In this document: positions 40,461-50,117 of the stretch, piece after piece
Position numbering within the stretch: position 1 is the first letter of the stretch
Layout of the letters: each line of letters starts with the position of its first letter
NCBI GenBank assembly: GCA_034440575.1
Contig: JAOTOL010001389.1
Location: 461,501-525,500 of the forward strand
From: Imbricaverruca yamaguchii
Lineage: Eukaryota > Arthropoda > Thecostraca > Neoverrucidae
DNA: 64,000 nt
Direction: 5' to 3'
Position numbers and translations under genes: made by a program
The notes under the pieces: model-generated
The model's input: only the letters and a program-made list of their open reading frames with translations
Told to the model about the DNA's origin: nothing
Database searches by the model: none

Positions 40461-41640
40461 GTCGACACTCGACGCGGCGAAGGAGCAGAGAGCACAGAGC
40501 GCGACGGCGTGGCGGTACTATCAGCGTCCATCTGGTCGGAGGACCGCCGCGTTATCTCGGTGCGTGCCGACCGCTAGTTGGCGCGATGCGGAGTGATACC
40601 GCGTCAGGGCGGGCCCGGCGGCACGCAGGTCAGGTCAGGTCACGTCTGGACCGTCCATCCTGCTCTGCTCTCTTCAGCTCAACTACAGCAGTACTGCAGG
40701 CACAGCAGTACAATGGGGTAGTTTCTTTAAAACATATCATATAACACTGCTTAGGAGGTTTCAGTGTCCATTCTCTCCTAAGAAAATCTTACTTGTACAG
40801 GGATAACCCAAATGGCCCATTGTAGCACTTACTAGAAGTATCTTCCTTTTATATGGATAACCCAAGTGGCCAATTGTGGCTCCTACTAAACCTTGAAATT
40901 TAATGACTTATCACCTTGCATTGTCTAAAACAGTCGGGCAACTATCTGAAAAACGTGCCTCAGACGGTGGACATACCAACATTGCATAACAATTCGGCGA
41001 CGAGGTAGTCGCGCGCCAAATCCGCCAACAGTCACCACCGTGTCACCACCGCCAATCCTTAACGTCTCTACCTCCATTGCTACTGCGGGATGGCTGCAGG
41101 CAGTCGGTGGCGAGCGCGCCTTCACGTCTCCGGTAATGGTGAACGTCTGACCGAGCGTCCCATCGTCGTATATCTAGGGTACTGTGGGTGAGGTTGTAAA
41201 CCTCGATTGTCCGTAAGTAAAAATCCTTAAATCGCCATAAAACATCACTGGATTGGGACGTTAAATGTGGTTTTCATGTTCGAGAAACTTCTAAAAAAGA
41301 AACTCGTTCGCATTTTTTCGATGACCACTTAGGTGGTGAAATGTCTCAGAGCAGCAGACGTCTGCTTGGTCGGCTGGAACAATTTATGGCACGGGTTCCT
41401 TTCGGGGTATTCAATTCACCTTCGGAAGTTCTCAGCATTCCTGGTTCATCCCAAGGGACCTGTGATTATGAATCTCAGGTAGTGCACCTTGCACCACACC
41501 ACATTGGGAAAACAGTGTTCCATTCGTGAGGAAGGCCCTGAAAATGATGGTTTGCCATAAGCTTCGCGCGCATCTCAGACAAGACGCGAATGGCGCTTCG
41601 CCACCTCCATAATACATCCAATGCTACTCAGACGTCTCGA
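40461..41640. other. Intronic, no gene seen
   Basis: A loose duplication at 40790-40890 shares GGATAACCCAAATGGCC-type sequence. Nothing else is supported. Confidence 0.55.
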
Positions 41641-41658
41641 CCTCGAACAAATGCCCCT

Positions 41659-42320
41659 GATTGATTGATTGATTATTGGGGTTTTAGGGTGCGTCAACCC
41701 TATTGGGTTATATTGCACCCATAACAAGGCTGCCTAAGCGCACGTCAGTCTGTCACATAAGTATATAACACATTGGTGACCATTAAGGCGCTTGATATAA
41801 GATCTGGTTAAACAAATTGAGTTAGGTAGGTGCATAAATTACGTCAAATCCTATATCCGCAAGGAAGCACAAAACTGCTCTATTATATATGAATCCGGAA
41901 ACATCTAGCAAATCCTTCAGCTTCAGAGCATTCGCAACACATCCAAAGTGTCGCCTACGTTCTTCTGTGTATGCTGGGCACGCCACCAGCACATGGTTCA
42001 CAGTCAAAGCGGCATTACACCTGACACATTTCGGCCTGTCGTCCCCGCACAATAAATACCTATGTGTTGCTAGAGTGTGACCAATTCTGAGACGACAGAT
42101 GGCTACCTCGTTCCTTCTAGTTTGGCTGAAGGACGAGGCCCACGGAATTAAGTATGGTTTTACTTGCTTTAATTTGTTGAACTCCTCTTGGTCCCATCTG
42201 CCCTGCCATTGTCTAAGAATAAACGATGATATAACTGGGTAGTAGTCACTGGCAGGAAGTGGGAGAACGCGACTCCTTGGCGCTTGTGCTGCACGCCTTG
42301 CAGCTCGGTCGGCCAGCAAA
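41659..42320 (-). mobile_element. 5'-truncated RNase-H LINE 3' fragment (I/Nimb/Jockey-like)
   Basis: The minus strand encodes the C-terminal part of a LINE polyprotein in one open frame ending near 41822: LADRAARRAAQAPRSRV (end of an RNase H domain), LPLPASDYYPVISSFILRQW, NEVAICRLRIGHTLATHRYL, and a Cys/His knuckle CVRCNAALTVNHVLVACP. A 3' UTR with a stem-loop follows, then an (AATC)n tail at 41659-41680. The frame is uninterrupted. Its 5' end joins directly to the 3' oligo-U end of a U6 snRNA copy. It lies in the large GEF intron, same strand as the gene. Confidence 0.85.
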
Positions 42321-42367
42321 AAGTGGATACGCTTCACGATTTTGCGTGTCATCCTTGCGCAGGGGCC

Positions 42368-42407
<40 letters not shown>

Positions 42408-42416
42408 ACTGCCGAA
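42321..42416 (-). pseudogene. U6 snRNA retrocopy fused to the LINE fragment
   Basis: Read on the minus strand from 42416, the sequence begins TTCGGCAGTACATATAC and includes the ACAGAGAAGATTAGCATGG catalytic region and GACACGCAAAATCGTGAAGC. It reaches the 3' end ATCCACTTTTT at 42321, with one inserted and one deleted base near the end. It lacks the first eight or so bases of U6. The AGTACA and CAAAATCG variants match arthropod-type U6. It continues directly into LINE sequence and lies inside an insertion with target-site duplications, so it is a retrocopy rather than a U6 gene. Confidence 0.93.
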
Positions 42417-43066
42417 CAAACGTCCCTGGCTGTGACCCGCGAGGATAACTCTGAGTTCAGAGTTCGCTCACTCGCCTGTGGCATTCGATTCGCAAGCGTC
42501 CTTTCCCAAGCTTATCTGATCTCCATGTTCTATGCGGACCACGCGTTTTTTTTTGTGAGGGGAAGGCATTATCAAAGGATGAACCTAAATGAAAATGCGA
42601 TGCGCGCTACATTTTGGTTTGAGGACACGGGTTGATAAATTGTCGCCGAGCGAAATAGAGGAGCGGTCAGATAATCTGAATGAGTTTCACGCCTGAGCTC
42701 TGTTCCTCGGACGGCGTCAAGGTGGAAGCACGCGCGCCCGAGCTCCAGGTTTCCAGATAAGTCGCTGCAGAACAGGGCAGTACTCTAGTCTAAGCTGTGG
42801 ATAGGTGCTTAGCAATTACTTCTCTTATTATATTTCATTAGGTTTTATCTTATAAGCATTTTCGTAGCACGCAAACTATACTATATTAACCTAGCGACGC
42901 CGCAGGACGCCATCTTGTATGCGCCAAAGGGAGGCCTCGTGGCTTTGGCGTGTTCTCGACTCTTCGATTTCTGTAGTAGGAGATATTACAAGTGTGTAGA
43001 TTTGATAAGTACATTAGACAACATTCATACTATACTAACCTACTTTATTTATTTTTTGGTGTGCAT

Positions 43067-43713
43067 AGTGTGTTTGGTGTTGAAGTTTAAGATAGTTTAA
43101 TTAGTAGTAAGTTGGGGGTATTCATAAGTGCTGTGGGACTGTTCATTTTTCTGTCTAGCCATAAGTGATATCAAAGGGATATTTATATAGTTGTCTACTT
43201 GTGTGGAAGACAATTAGATTAGACGTCTTGTTTAGTTATTTAATTTATTAAAAAAACAAAACAAAACAAAAAAACAAACAATTGTTTAGTAGTTTCTGCT
43301 TTTCTTGAGGCACTCAGATATTTAACTGACAGTATAGGAGGTAGCGATTTATAGTGAATGATAGTTAGCTTTTTGTCGGTTGTTTAGCAAGTGTGTTTGG
43401 TGTTGAAGTTTAAGATAGTTTAATTAGTAGTAAGTTGGGGGTATTCATAAGTGCTGTGTGACTGTTCATTTTTCTGTCTAGCCATAAGTGATATCAAAGG
43501 GATATTTATATAGTTGTCTACTTGTGTGGAAGACAATTAGATTACACATCTTGTTTAGTTATTTAATTTATTTAAAAAGAAAACAAAACAAAAAAACAAA
43601 CAATTGTTTAATAGTTTCTGCTTTTCTTGAGGCACTCAGATATTTAACTGACAGTATAGGAGGTAGCGATTTATAGTAAATGATAGTTAGCTTTTTTATC
43701 GGTTGTTTAGCAA
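43067..43713 (+). repeat. Two tandem 323-bp monomers forming the LINE 5' UTR
   Basis: Copy 1 (43067-43389) and copy 2 (43390-43713) both start AGTGTGTTTGGTGTTGAAG and both end GGTTGTTTAGCAA. They differ at only a few positions, for example GGGACT/GTGACT and the length of an A-rich run. Both lie upstream of ORF1. A short duplication of AGCAAGTTAATTT follows at about 43710-43735. Confidence 0.95.
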
Positions 43714-43769
43714 GTTAATTTAGCAAGTTAATTTGAATCTAAATCTAGGCATAAGCTGCAGCGTTTAGG

Positions 43770-44726
43770 ATGGTTTCGACCAGGATGCAGGCACTAGAGG
43801 AAGAAATTAGGACCCTTAAGGCAGAGGTTTCCAACCTCAAGGCTGCCCTTGTTGCACAGGGTAGGCAAGATAAAGCAACAAGGGGTCAATCCGTAGCAGG
43901 GACATCATATGCCCAGGTGGTCGCAGGCCACCAGGTAGCTGAGGTTTCCCCTACTGTGGAGGTGGCTGGGATCTCTCAAGAGGGGAGTGTTAATAGTGTT
44001 AATAGTGAACAGAGGAGGGGTAGTTCTGGTAGGTCACAGGAGGGGAAGTGGCATGAGGTCAGGGGGTGGAGGATTTGGAGACGCGAACCTAAGGAAAGGG
44101 TCAGTGAGTGGCAGGTGGCAGGTGGTAGGAGCGGGAGGAAGTATAGCCGACCGGCCCAGCGGGCAGGCATAGTAACAACAAATATGTTCCAGGCATTGGA
44201 TGACTGCCCCCAGGATAGCAATAGTAAGGAGTCAGTGCTGGTCATAGGAGACTCTCGTGTGCGTCATTTAGAGCGGGTATTTTGTAAAGGTAGGAGGGAC
44301 AGGAGGTGCATCACCAGGCCTGGTGCCAAGGTGAAGGACCTGGTACCTGCGGTGGCACAGGTCACCAGTGATCACCAGTTTAACACAGTCATAGTGCATG
44401 TAGGGGTAAATAACATAGGTCATACTAGGAGCGAGGAGCTTCTGCGGGAGTACAGGGCCCTTCTGGCCACCCTGAAGGGTACCAATAGAGTGCTTGTAAC
44501 TGGAATTTTGCCTAGGGCTAGAGCCTCCCCTGAGTGGAGCTCTAGGGCACTGGCAGCTAACACCAGGGTAGGAAAGCTCTGCCAGGAGCTAGGTTTTACA
44601 TTTGTAGACGAGTGGAGCAGGTTTTATGCATCGTGGGACCTCTATCAGAGGGATGGCCTGCATTTTTCTGAGAAGGGGGTCCATGTGTTAGGCAAAGTAT
44701 ATGAGCATGTCCTTCAGGGAAACTAG
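43770..44726 (+). CDS. LINE ORF1 protein: coiled coil plus SGNH/GDSL esterase
   Basis: This 318-residue protein starts MVSTRMQALEEEIRTLKAEV. Heptad-like Leu/Ile spacing over residues 1-33 indicates a coiled coil. The middle is basic and low in complexity. Residues about 155-318 form an SGNH-hydrolase fold: block I GDSR at residues 160-163 with nucleophile Ser162, block III VHVGVNNIG with Asn214/Asn215, and the C-terminal DGLH at 295-298 giving the Asp-His pair. Esterase-type ORF1 proteins are known from the CR1 clade and are thought to bind RNA or membranes during retrotransposition. The ORF ends at TAG (44724-44726). All catalytic residues appear present. Confidence 0.88.
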   Translation: MVSTRMQALEEEIRTLKAEVSNLKAALVAQGRQDKATRGQSVAGTSYAQVVAGHQVAEVSPTVEVAGISQEGSVNSVNSEQRRGSSGRSQEGKWHEVRGWRIWRREPKERVSEWQVAGGRSGRKYSRPAQRAGIVTTNMFQALDDCPQDSNSKESVLVIGDSRVRHLERVFCKGRRDRRCITRPGAKVKDLVPAVAQVTSDHQFNTVIVHVGVNNIGHTRSEELLREYRALLATLKGTNRVLVTGILPRARASPEWSSRALAANTRVGKLCQELGFTFVDEWSRFYASWDLYQRDGLHFSEKGVHVLGKVYEHVLQGN

Positions 44727-44734
44727 GAAATGGG

Positions 44735-47700
44735 GTGGGGAGGGATGAAATTGCATTGCCAACTCAGGAATATTCCAATAGTGTCAGCCAAGGTAATAGA
44801 ACCTCAAAGTCTGCAAATAGGGACAGCAGCAACTCAAGGGGACAGAGTTATAGTTCATCTAGTGATAAAAGAACTCCTCAATATGAAAAGGCCAAAAGTG
44901 GTTATGGAGCATTTGTTAAGTGTATGATGTTTAATGCTCAGAGTATCCGTTCCAAATTTGATGAGTTCAAGTGTTATGTTGCTGAGGAGGAACCGGATTT
45001 TGTTTGCATTACGGAGGCATGGGTCAGTGAAGGATATTTTGGAGATAACTTACAGGACTATGAGATCCAGGGATACAATATGTTTTCGTGCAATAGGGGT
45101 CCAGCAATGAAAGGGGGTGGTGTAATGCTCTATGTGAATAGCTTATTCAGTTCTCAAAAAGTAGCAGGTGGGGATAAAAATGTGTTTGTGGAGTCCATTT
45201 GGCTTGATGTCACTGTGGGAAAAGGCAACAGCAATACTCTTAGGATAGGAGCTTTCTACCGATCAGGAACCCTGCCACATTCTCAGCAACTGGAGCTTGA
45301 CAAGGTGATTTGTGAGGAAATCAGTAGAAACTTTAAGAGGAAGTGCCTTATTCTCGGTGACTTTAATCTAAAAGGTTATGAAAATGCTGGTGTTGGCTCC
45401 CCATCATGCAAAATGTTCAGGAAATGCCTTGAAGAGGACCTGTTCTTACACCAGTTTGTATCGGAACCTACAAGGCATGGTTCATTCTTGGACCTTGTAT
45501 TCTCGGATTTAAGTGGCTTGGTTCAAGACTTGACTGTAGGCGAAACTCTGGGAAAAAGTGACCATAACATAATTAGATTCAAGGCACATGTAGGGGAGAT
45601 TATCAAGGATAATTTGGTAAAGGTTCCAAATTTCAACAGAGCAGACTTTAACGGCATGAGAGCGGCTTTAAGTGCCATCAGATGGGAAGAAGAATTCTCC
45701 AATTTAAATGCCTGTGAAATGTGGGAAAAGTTCAAATCTTACTTAAAGGAAACTCAGATTAGACATGTCCCCCAAAAGCAAAGACGCAAAAGAAGGGTAG
45801 GAAAGCCAGCATGGCTTACACCAGACGTGATAAAAGCAATTAGGGCTAAGAAAACTGCATTTAGAGTTTTTAAAGAAGCCTCAAATGTCATTAATCTAAA
45901 GGCGTATCGAAAAGCTAGAGACACTGTGAAGCAAAAAACCAGAGCAGCAAAGCGAGCAAAGGAACTGGATTTAGCTAGAAACTGTAATGGGGACAGTAAA
46001 AAGTTCTTTAGTTTCTACAAGCTGAGTAAAGTTTCTAGCACAATTGGTCCACTGGAAGTAAACGGGACTACATTGGGTGAGGATAGTGAGATGGTTGAGG
46101 AGCTGAGCAAGCAGTTCAAATCAGTGTTTACATTGGAAGATATGACCAATCTGCCGACCGTACACCATAGTTCAGTTACATGGGATCTGACAAATGATGT
46201 TGATTTCATTGGTAGTGATGTTGTTTACAATCATATCAGGAAAATAAAGCCAAATAAGGCAGCAGGACCTGATGATATTTATGCTAGGGTGTTGCGGGAA
46301 ACTGAAAAGGAACTGGCATTTCCACTTAGTATAATATTTTGTAGATCAGTTTCACATAATGAAATTCCAACAGACTGGAAAAGGGCAAATGTAGTTCCTA
46401 TTTTCAAGAAAGGAGAAAGAGGGAAAGTTGAAAACTATAGGCCAATAAGTCTCACATCCCTAGTCTGCAAGGTACTCGAATCAATTATCAAGGATAGAAT
46501 AGTTAGTTATCTGGAAGGTAGCAGATTGATTCAAGATACTCAACATGGATTTAGAAAAGGACGATCGTGTCTCACAAACCTCTTGGACTTTTTGAACTTC
46601 GCCACAGAACAATTTGATCAGGGAAATCAGGTTGATGTAGCATATCTTGACTTTAGTAAGGCCTTTGACAAGGTACCCCATAAACGGTTAATGATACAGC
46701 TTCAGTCCCATGGTATTGCAGGTAGCATCTTAAAATGGATAGAGTTGTGGCTTTCAGATAGACAGCAAAGAGTGATGCTAAATGGTACAAAGTCATCATG
46801 GCAAAATGTTCTTAGTGGAGTCCCCCAGGGGTCAGTACTAGGGCCATTACTGTTCATTATATTTGTAAATAACATTGAAAGTGGCCTAAGCAGTAAAGTT
46901 TTGAAATTTGCAGATGATTTGAAGGTCTTTAGGGCAATAACAGGTCAGGATGAGCATATCTCGCTGCAAAAAGACTTAGACGAACTTGTGAAGTGGTCCG
47001 AAGAATGGCAAATGAAATTTAACTTTGATAAGTGCAAAATCATGCATGTAGGTAAGCAGCATATGAAGGCTCCATACTTGATGGGTGGCCAAGTGCTATC
47101 AGTGACTCAACAGGAGAAGGATTTAGGTGTTATTCTAAACACAAAATTGGGGGCATCAGAACAGACCAAGGAAGCCAGGAAGAAGGCACTGAGAATGCTC
47201 GGGGCAATAAATAGGAATGTATCATACAGAAGTGAGGAAGTGATCAGGAAGCTTTACTGTGCATACGTCAGGCCACATTTGGAATACTGCATCCAAGCTT
47301 GGTCTCCTAGCTATGAAAAAGATTGTTGGCTTTTAGAGAGAGTACAAAAGAGGGCTACAAAAATGGTTAATGGCATAAGCAACCTGGCATATGAGGAAAG
47401 ATTGAAGAAATTGAATATGTTTTCACTTAGATATAGAAGGCTGAGAGGAGATCTCATCGAGATCTTTAAATTTGTCAATGGTCTGGAGAGGGGATACCTT
47501 GGGGAAATGTTTGAATTTAACAGAAATGATGCAATTAGAGGTCATAAATTCAAAATTAAAATTAACCACAGCAGAACAAGGTTAAGGCAAGCTTTCTTCA
47601 CCAACAGGGTAGTGGAACACTGGAACCAGCTGCCAGAAAACATCGTCAGTAGCAGCACATTGAACATCTTTAAAAACAGCATAGACAATCATTATAAGAA

Positions 47701-47737
47701 TAGAGGGCTTGCTTTTCAGTATTACAGGGAGGGCTGA
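44735..47737 (+). CDS. LINE ORF2 protein: AP endonuclease and reverse transcriptase
   Basis: The open frame spans about 1000 codons. Its left limit is not an ATG; position 44735 is GTG, and the first ATG pair is at 44924-44929. Numbering from 44735, the endonuclease carries N67 (FNAQS), E94 (ITEAW), D209/N211 (LGDFN) and D276/H277 (SDHN). The reverse transcriptase has AAGPDDIYARVL, NYRPISLTSLVCKVLE, the A motif YLDFSKAFDKVPHK with D639, SGVPQGSVLGPLLF, and FADD with D727/D728. It ends AFQYYREG. It makes DNA from its own RNA by target-primed reverse transcription. All catalytic residues look intact. Initiation is probably at 44924 or by coupling to ORF1 (see findings). Confidence 0.93.
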   Translation: MGRDEIALPTQEYSNSVSQGNRTSKSANRDSSNSRGQSYSSSSDKRTPQYEKAKSGYGAFVKCMMFNAQSIRSKFDEFKCYVAEEEPDFVCITEAWVSEGYFGDNLQDYEIQGYNMFSCNRGPAMKGGGVMLYVNSLFSSQKVAGGDKNVFVESIWLDVTVGKGNSNTLRIGAFYRSGTLPHSQQLELDKVICEEISRNFKRKCLILGDFNLKGYENAGVGSPSCKMFRKCLEEDLFLHQFVSEPTRHGSFLDLVFSDLSGLVQDLTVGETLGKSDHNIIRFKAHVGEIIKDNLVKVPNFNRADFNGMRAALSAIRWEEEFSNLNACEMWEKFKSYLKETQIRHVPQKQRRKRRVGKPAWLTPDVIKAIRAKKTAFRVFKEASNVINLKAYRKARDTVKQKTRAAKRAKELDLARNCNGDSKKFFSFYKLSKVSSTIGPLEVNGTTLGEDSEMVEELSKQFKSVFTLEDMTNLPTVHHSSVTWDLTNDVDFIGSDVVYNHIRKIKPNKAAGPDDIYARVLRETEKELAFPLSIIFCRSVSHNEIPTDWKRANVVPIFKKGERGKVENYRPISLTSLVCKVLESIIKDRIVSYLEGSRLIQDTQHGFRKGRSCLTNLLDFLNFATEQFDQGNQVDVAYLDFSKAFDKVPHKRLMIQLQSHGIAGSILKWIELWLSDRQQRVMLNGTKSSWQNVLSGVPQGSVLGPLLFIIFVNNIESGLSSKVLKFADDLKVFRAITGQDEHISLQKDLDELVKWSEEWQMKFNFDKCKIMHVGKQHMKAPYLMGGQVLSVTQQEKDLGVILNTKLGASEQTKEARKKALRMLGAINRNVSYRSEEVIRKLYCAYVRPHLEYCIQAWSPSYEKDCWLLERVQKRATKMVNGISNLAYEERLKKLNMFSLRYRRLRGDLIEIFKFVNGLERGYLGEMFEFNRNDAIRGHKFKIKINHSRTRLRQAFFTNRVVEHWNQLPENIVSSSTLNIFKNSIDNHYKNRGLAFQYYREG

Positions 47738-48296
47738 TTGGCAGATTTGGTGGGCAACTGGTTCAGTGTACAGAGTGCAACCAAGAAGGGCCCTTGTGGC
47801 TCGGAGTTGCACTAATCTTTTATGTCTTTATGTCTTTATGTCTTTATTTACTACTACCGTCCAGTATGCGTATACGCACCCTCAGTGCCAACATGTTCCA
47901 GCGAGTCTACATCACCAGCCTGCCAACAGTATACACAGAGCGCAACCCCACTCCGCTGCAACAACGCCTGTCGGTTATATAGAGATAACACATAATCGAT
48001 CCCTTCCAACTTCCTCTCACCCCAGCCCGATGAGAAACTACATCATCGTACCGAACTGCTCCATCATCTGGTGTCTGCTCTCTCCCTCTATCTCTCTTTC
48101 TCTCTCGCTCTCCCGCTATAATTTCTCCCTGCCTGTTATGCTGTGTAGCCACGCACCTGGCCTCCAGCTTCTTCCTTCCTCACTCAAGCTATTCTAGCCT
48201 TTCTCTCTGCCTGTGTCTGTCTGCCTCTCCTTCAGTGCCTCACAGCCTTCACCCACTCCCGCAGTCGCCCACGGCTCGGACGACGGCGCGGCCCAC

Positions 48297-48558
48297 CTTG
48301 ATCTCCTCGATGATGGAGCTGCCAGAGATGTCGGAGAGCGGCCGCTTGTCCCGACGCGGCTCGCCGGCGGCGCCGTCGGCGTCGGCGCTGCGCAGGCGCC
48401 GCCGCACGCCCGGACTGTCGCCGGCCGCCGCCGTGGCCGCCGCCTCCATCTGTATGCCGCTGTCGCCGCTGTCGGCGCTCGAACACTTGGCACTGCGCGC
48501 CTCCTTCTTCAGGCGCCGCCGCCGCTCCTTGCTGGAGCGCCAGGCGCGCGGCACCAGT
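48297..48558 (-). CDS. RhoGEF gene, exon 4 (basic/serine-rich region)
   Basis: The acceptor CCTCCCCAG|A and donor GAGATCAAG|GTGGGC give 262 nt, phase 2 in and phase 0 out. It reads LVPRAWRSSKERRRRLKKEA, then RSAKCSSADSGDSGIQMEAA, a low-complexity Ala/Arg segment, and RPLSDISGSSIIEEIK. The basic WRSSKERRRRLKK block followed by a Ser/Asp-rich block could be a regulatory or phosphorylated linker; that is inference. The next recognised exon is 14.8 kb away at 33528, so an intervening small exon cannot be excluded. The two do join in phase 0. Confidence 0.75.
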
Positions 48559-49855
48559 CTGGGGAGGAGGCAGGCGGTCAGTGGGGCGGCTGACCAGCGA
48601 GTGGTCAGGAGCGATGCCAGGCGTGGGGCGGGGTCGGCGCACCAGACCAAAACTCGTGATGCGGTGGCCACTGCAGGTGCCTGCAGCTGTGCTGACGCTC
48701 ACGGAGGGGTGACGGCATTGTGCTGGCTACATAGCGCACATATGAAACTATGGGGTATGTTAAACTACACTATAGCGTACATATGGGGGTTCCACGACTT
48801 TCGAAGAGCCCCGGGCGCGGATTGCGTCCCCTGCCACTCTCGTGAATGATCCGCGACACGGAGCGCGGATGGACTGTGTCCGGTGGTTCAGGCGGGGGGG
48901 GGCACTTCTTGAAGCAAGTGCAGAACACACTCATCACAATCATCGCGATGGTCGCGGTTTTCATCCGGCTGGCCATGCAGCTAAGCGGCTGCTTCAGACA
49001 ATGAAACGTTAACACGCTCTGGTGCCGATTCAGAGCGCATCGCACACTAGACCTGGGGAGTGGAACCAGCGCCGCTCGAAAACGGTGTCATGAGCCGAAC
49101 AGATCGACCTGATGCTGTGTCTGTCAATGCGAATTATCACCGATAAGCTCAAATAAGCCCAACGAAAGTTAGCATGTGTGAAAACTTCCGACATGACTGA
49201 AATCGCATACTGAGGCGTCATTTATTTGAAAACACTCAGGTAGGTCAACAGTAAGGATTTCAATACTATGCTTCCGCAGCAATCGAGGCAGGTTTCTGTT
49301 AGGTATCTGTATTTTCCTAGGCTCCACGGGTTCATGGCACCGTGCCACACAGCGCCGCAGCGACGAAGCGCCGTGTGGCATGCGACTCCACAGGAATGTT
49401 AGCAGGAACATCACCCTACATAAAAAATCACCTCACTTGTCCAGATGAAACTCAATAGAGCTGTTCGACAATGACATGATGCAAATTTAGTCTTGTTTGG
49501 TAGAAATGCCCGACACTGAACTCCTCGAACTGATCTTGTATTCAATATTTGCGCATTACAATGCACTGAAATACTGCAGTACATTGTCACTCAAGAAAGC
49601 CAGAGTCACAACTAAAATATTATCATTATTTTATCCAATTGTCTTTCCTTGTCTTGTTGTCACCTTCATAAAGTACAGCACACAAACACATACTGCGAAG
49701 TCCGAATGTGCAAGTGTTTGTGCTATCAGAAACCTGGCGAAAATAATTATTTCTGAATGCGATTCTCTGGACATTATGCGCTCCAATGCGGATCCAGCCT
49801 CCCCCCAAAAAAAAAAAACCAAGCACGAGACGCCAGTGTGTGTCGGTGTGCCCAC

Positions 49856-50117
49856 CTGAAGCCGCCCTCGTTGTCGGAGTCGTCTCGGGCGGCGGCGTCT
49901 CCCCGCTCTTCGGCTCTGTCGGCAGACCTTCCCTGCGACTCGTCGGCCGGCGGCTCGGCAGACTCGTCCTCGTCGGCACGAGGCTCGTGCTCGTGCTCGT
50001 CCGGCCGGCGGCCGGCCGACGGCGCGCTGCAGGAAGGCGACGCAGATTCCGCACACGTGCCCCTCGTCCTGGAGAACCGTAAACTGAAGCTTTTACGGAA
50101 TTTCTGCAGGACGCTCT
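49856..50117 (-). CDS. RhoGEF gene, exon 3 (basic then acidic region)
   Basis: The acceptor TTCCACAG|AG and donor GGCTTCAG|GTGGGC define a 262-nt exon, phase 1 in and phase 2 out. It starts ESVLQKFRKSFSLRFSRTRG, a basic amphipathic stretch. It then becomes strongly acidic and Pro/Ser-rich, including DEHEHEPRADEDESAEPPAD, and ends ARDDSDNEGGFR. The correct frame has no ATG, so it is not visible as an ATG-initiated ORF. Two other open frames over the same bases are GC-rich shadows. Both splice phases fit the neighbouring exons. The region resembles N-terminal extensions before the SH3 domain in this GEF family, but no catalytic function can be assigned to it. Confidence 0.75.

Larger units (their letters stand above)
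41644..42427. repeat. Target-site duplication around the U6/LINE chimera
   Basis: CGAACAAATGCCCCT at 41644-41658 and CGAACAAACGTCCCT at 42413-42427 match at 13 of 15 positions; both differences are transitions. They flank the (AATC)n tail and the U6 5' end, so U6 and LINE arrived as one insertion. The right copy overlaps the first U6 bases, suggesting microhomology at 5' attachment. Confidence 0.75.
43067..47849 (+). mobile_element. CR1-like non-LTR retrotransposon, nearly intact
   Basis: The element has a 5' UTR of two tandem monomers, ORF1 with coiled coil and SGNH esterase, ORF2 with endonuclease and reverse transcriptase, a short 3' UTR, and a 3' end of 8-bp repeats (TTTATGTC, about three and a half copies at 47818-47849). 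That 3' structure is typical of the CR1 clade. Neither ORF has an internal stop, so the insertion may be young. Its AT content and low CpG contrast with the host flanks. It sits antisense inside the 14.8-kb GEF intron. The true 5' boundary may lie further left, up to about 42.9 kb. No target-site duplication was seen, as expected for CR1. Confidence 0.9.

Noticed and set aside
42321..42416. Functional U6 snRNA gene
   Set aside because: It lacks the 5' end and runs directly into LINE sequence inside a target-site duplication. No upstream promoter element was seen.
44735..44737. GTG as the start codon of LINE ORF2
   Set aside because: A eukaryotic mRNA is unlikely to start there. It only marks the left part of the open frame; 44924 or a coupled mechanism is more likely.
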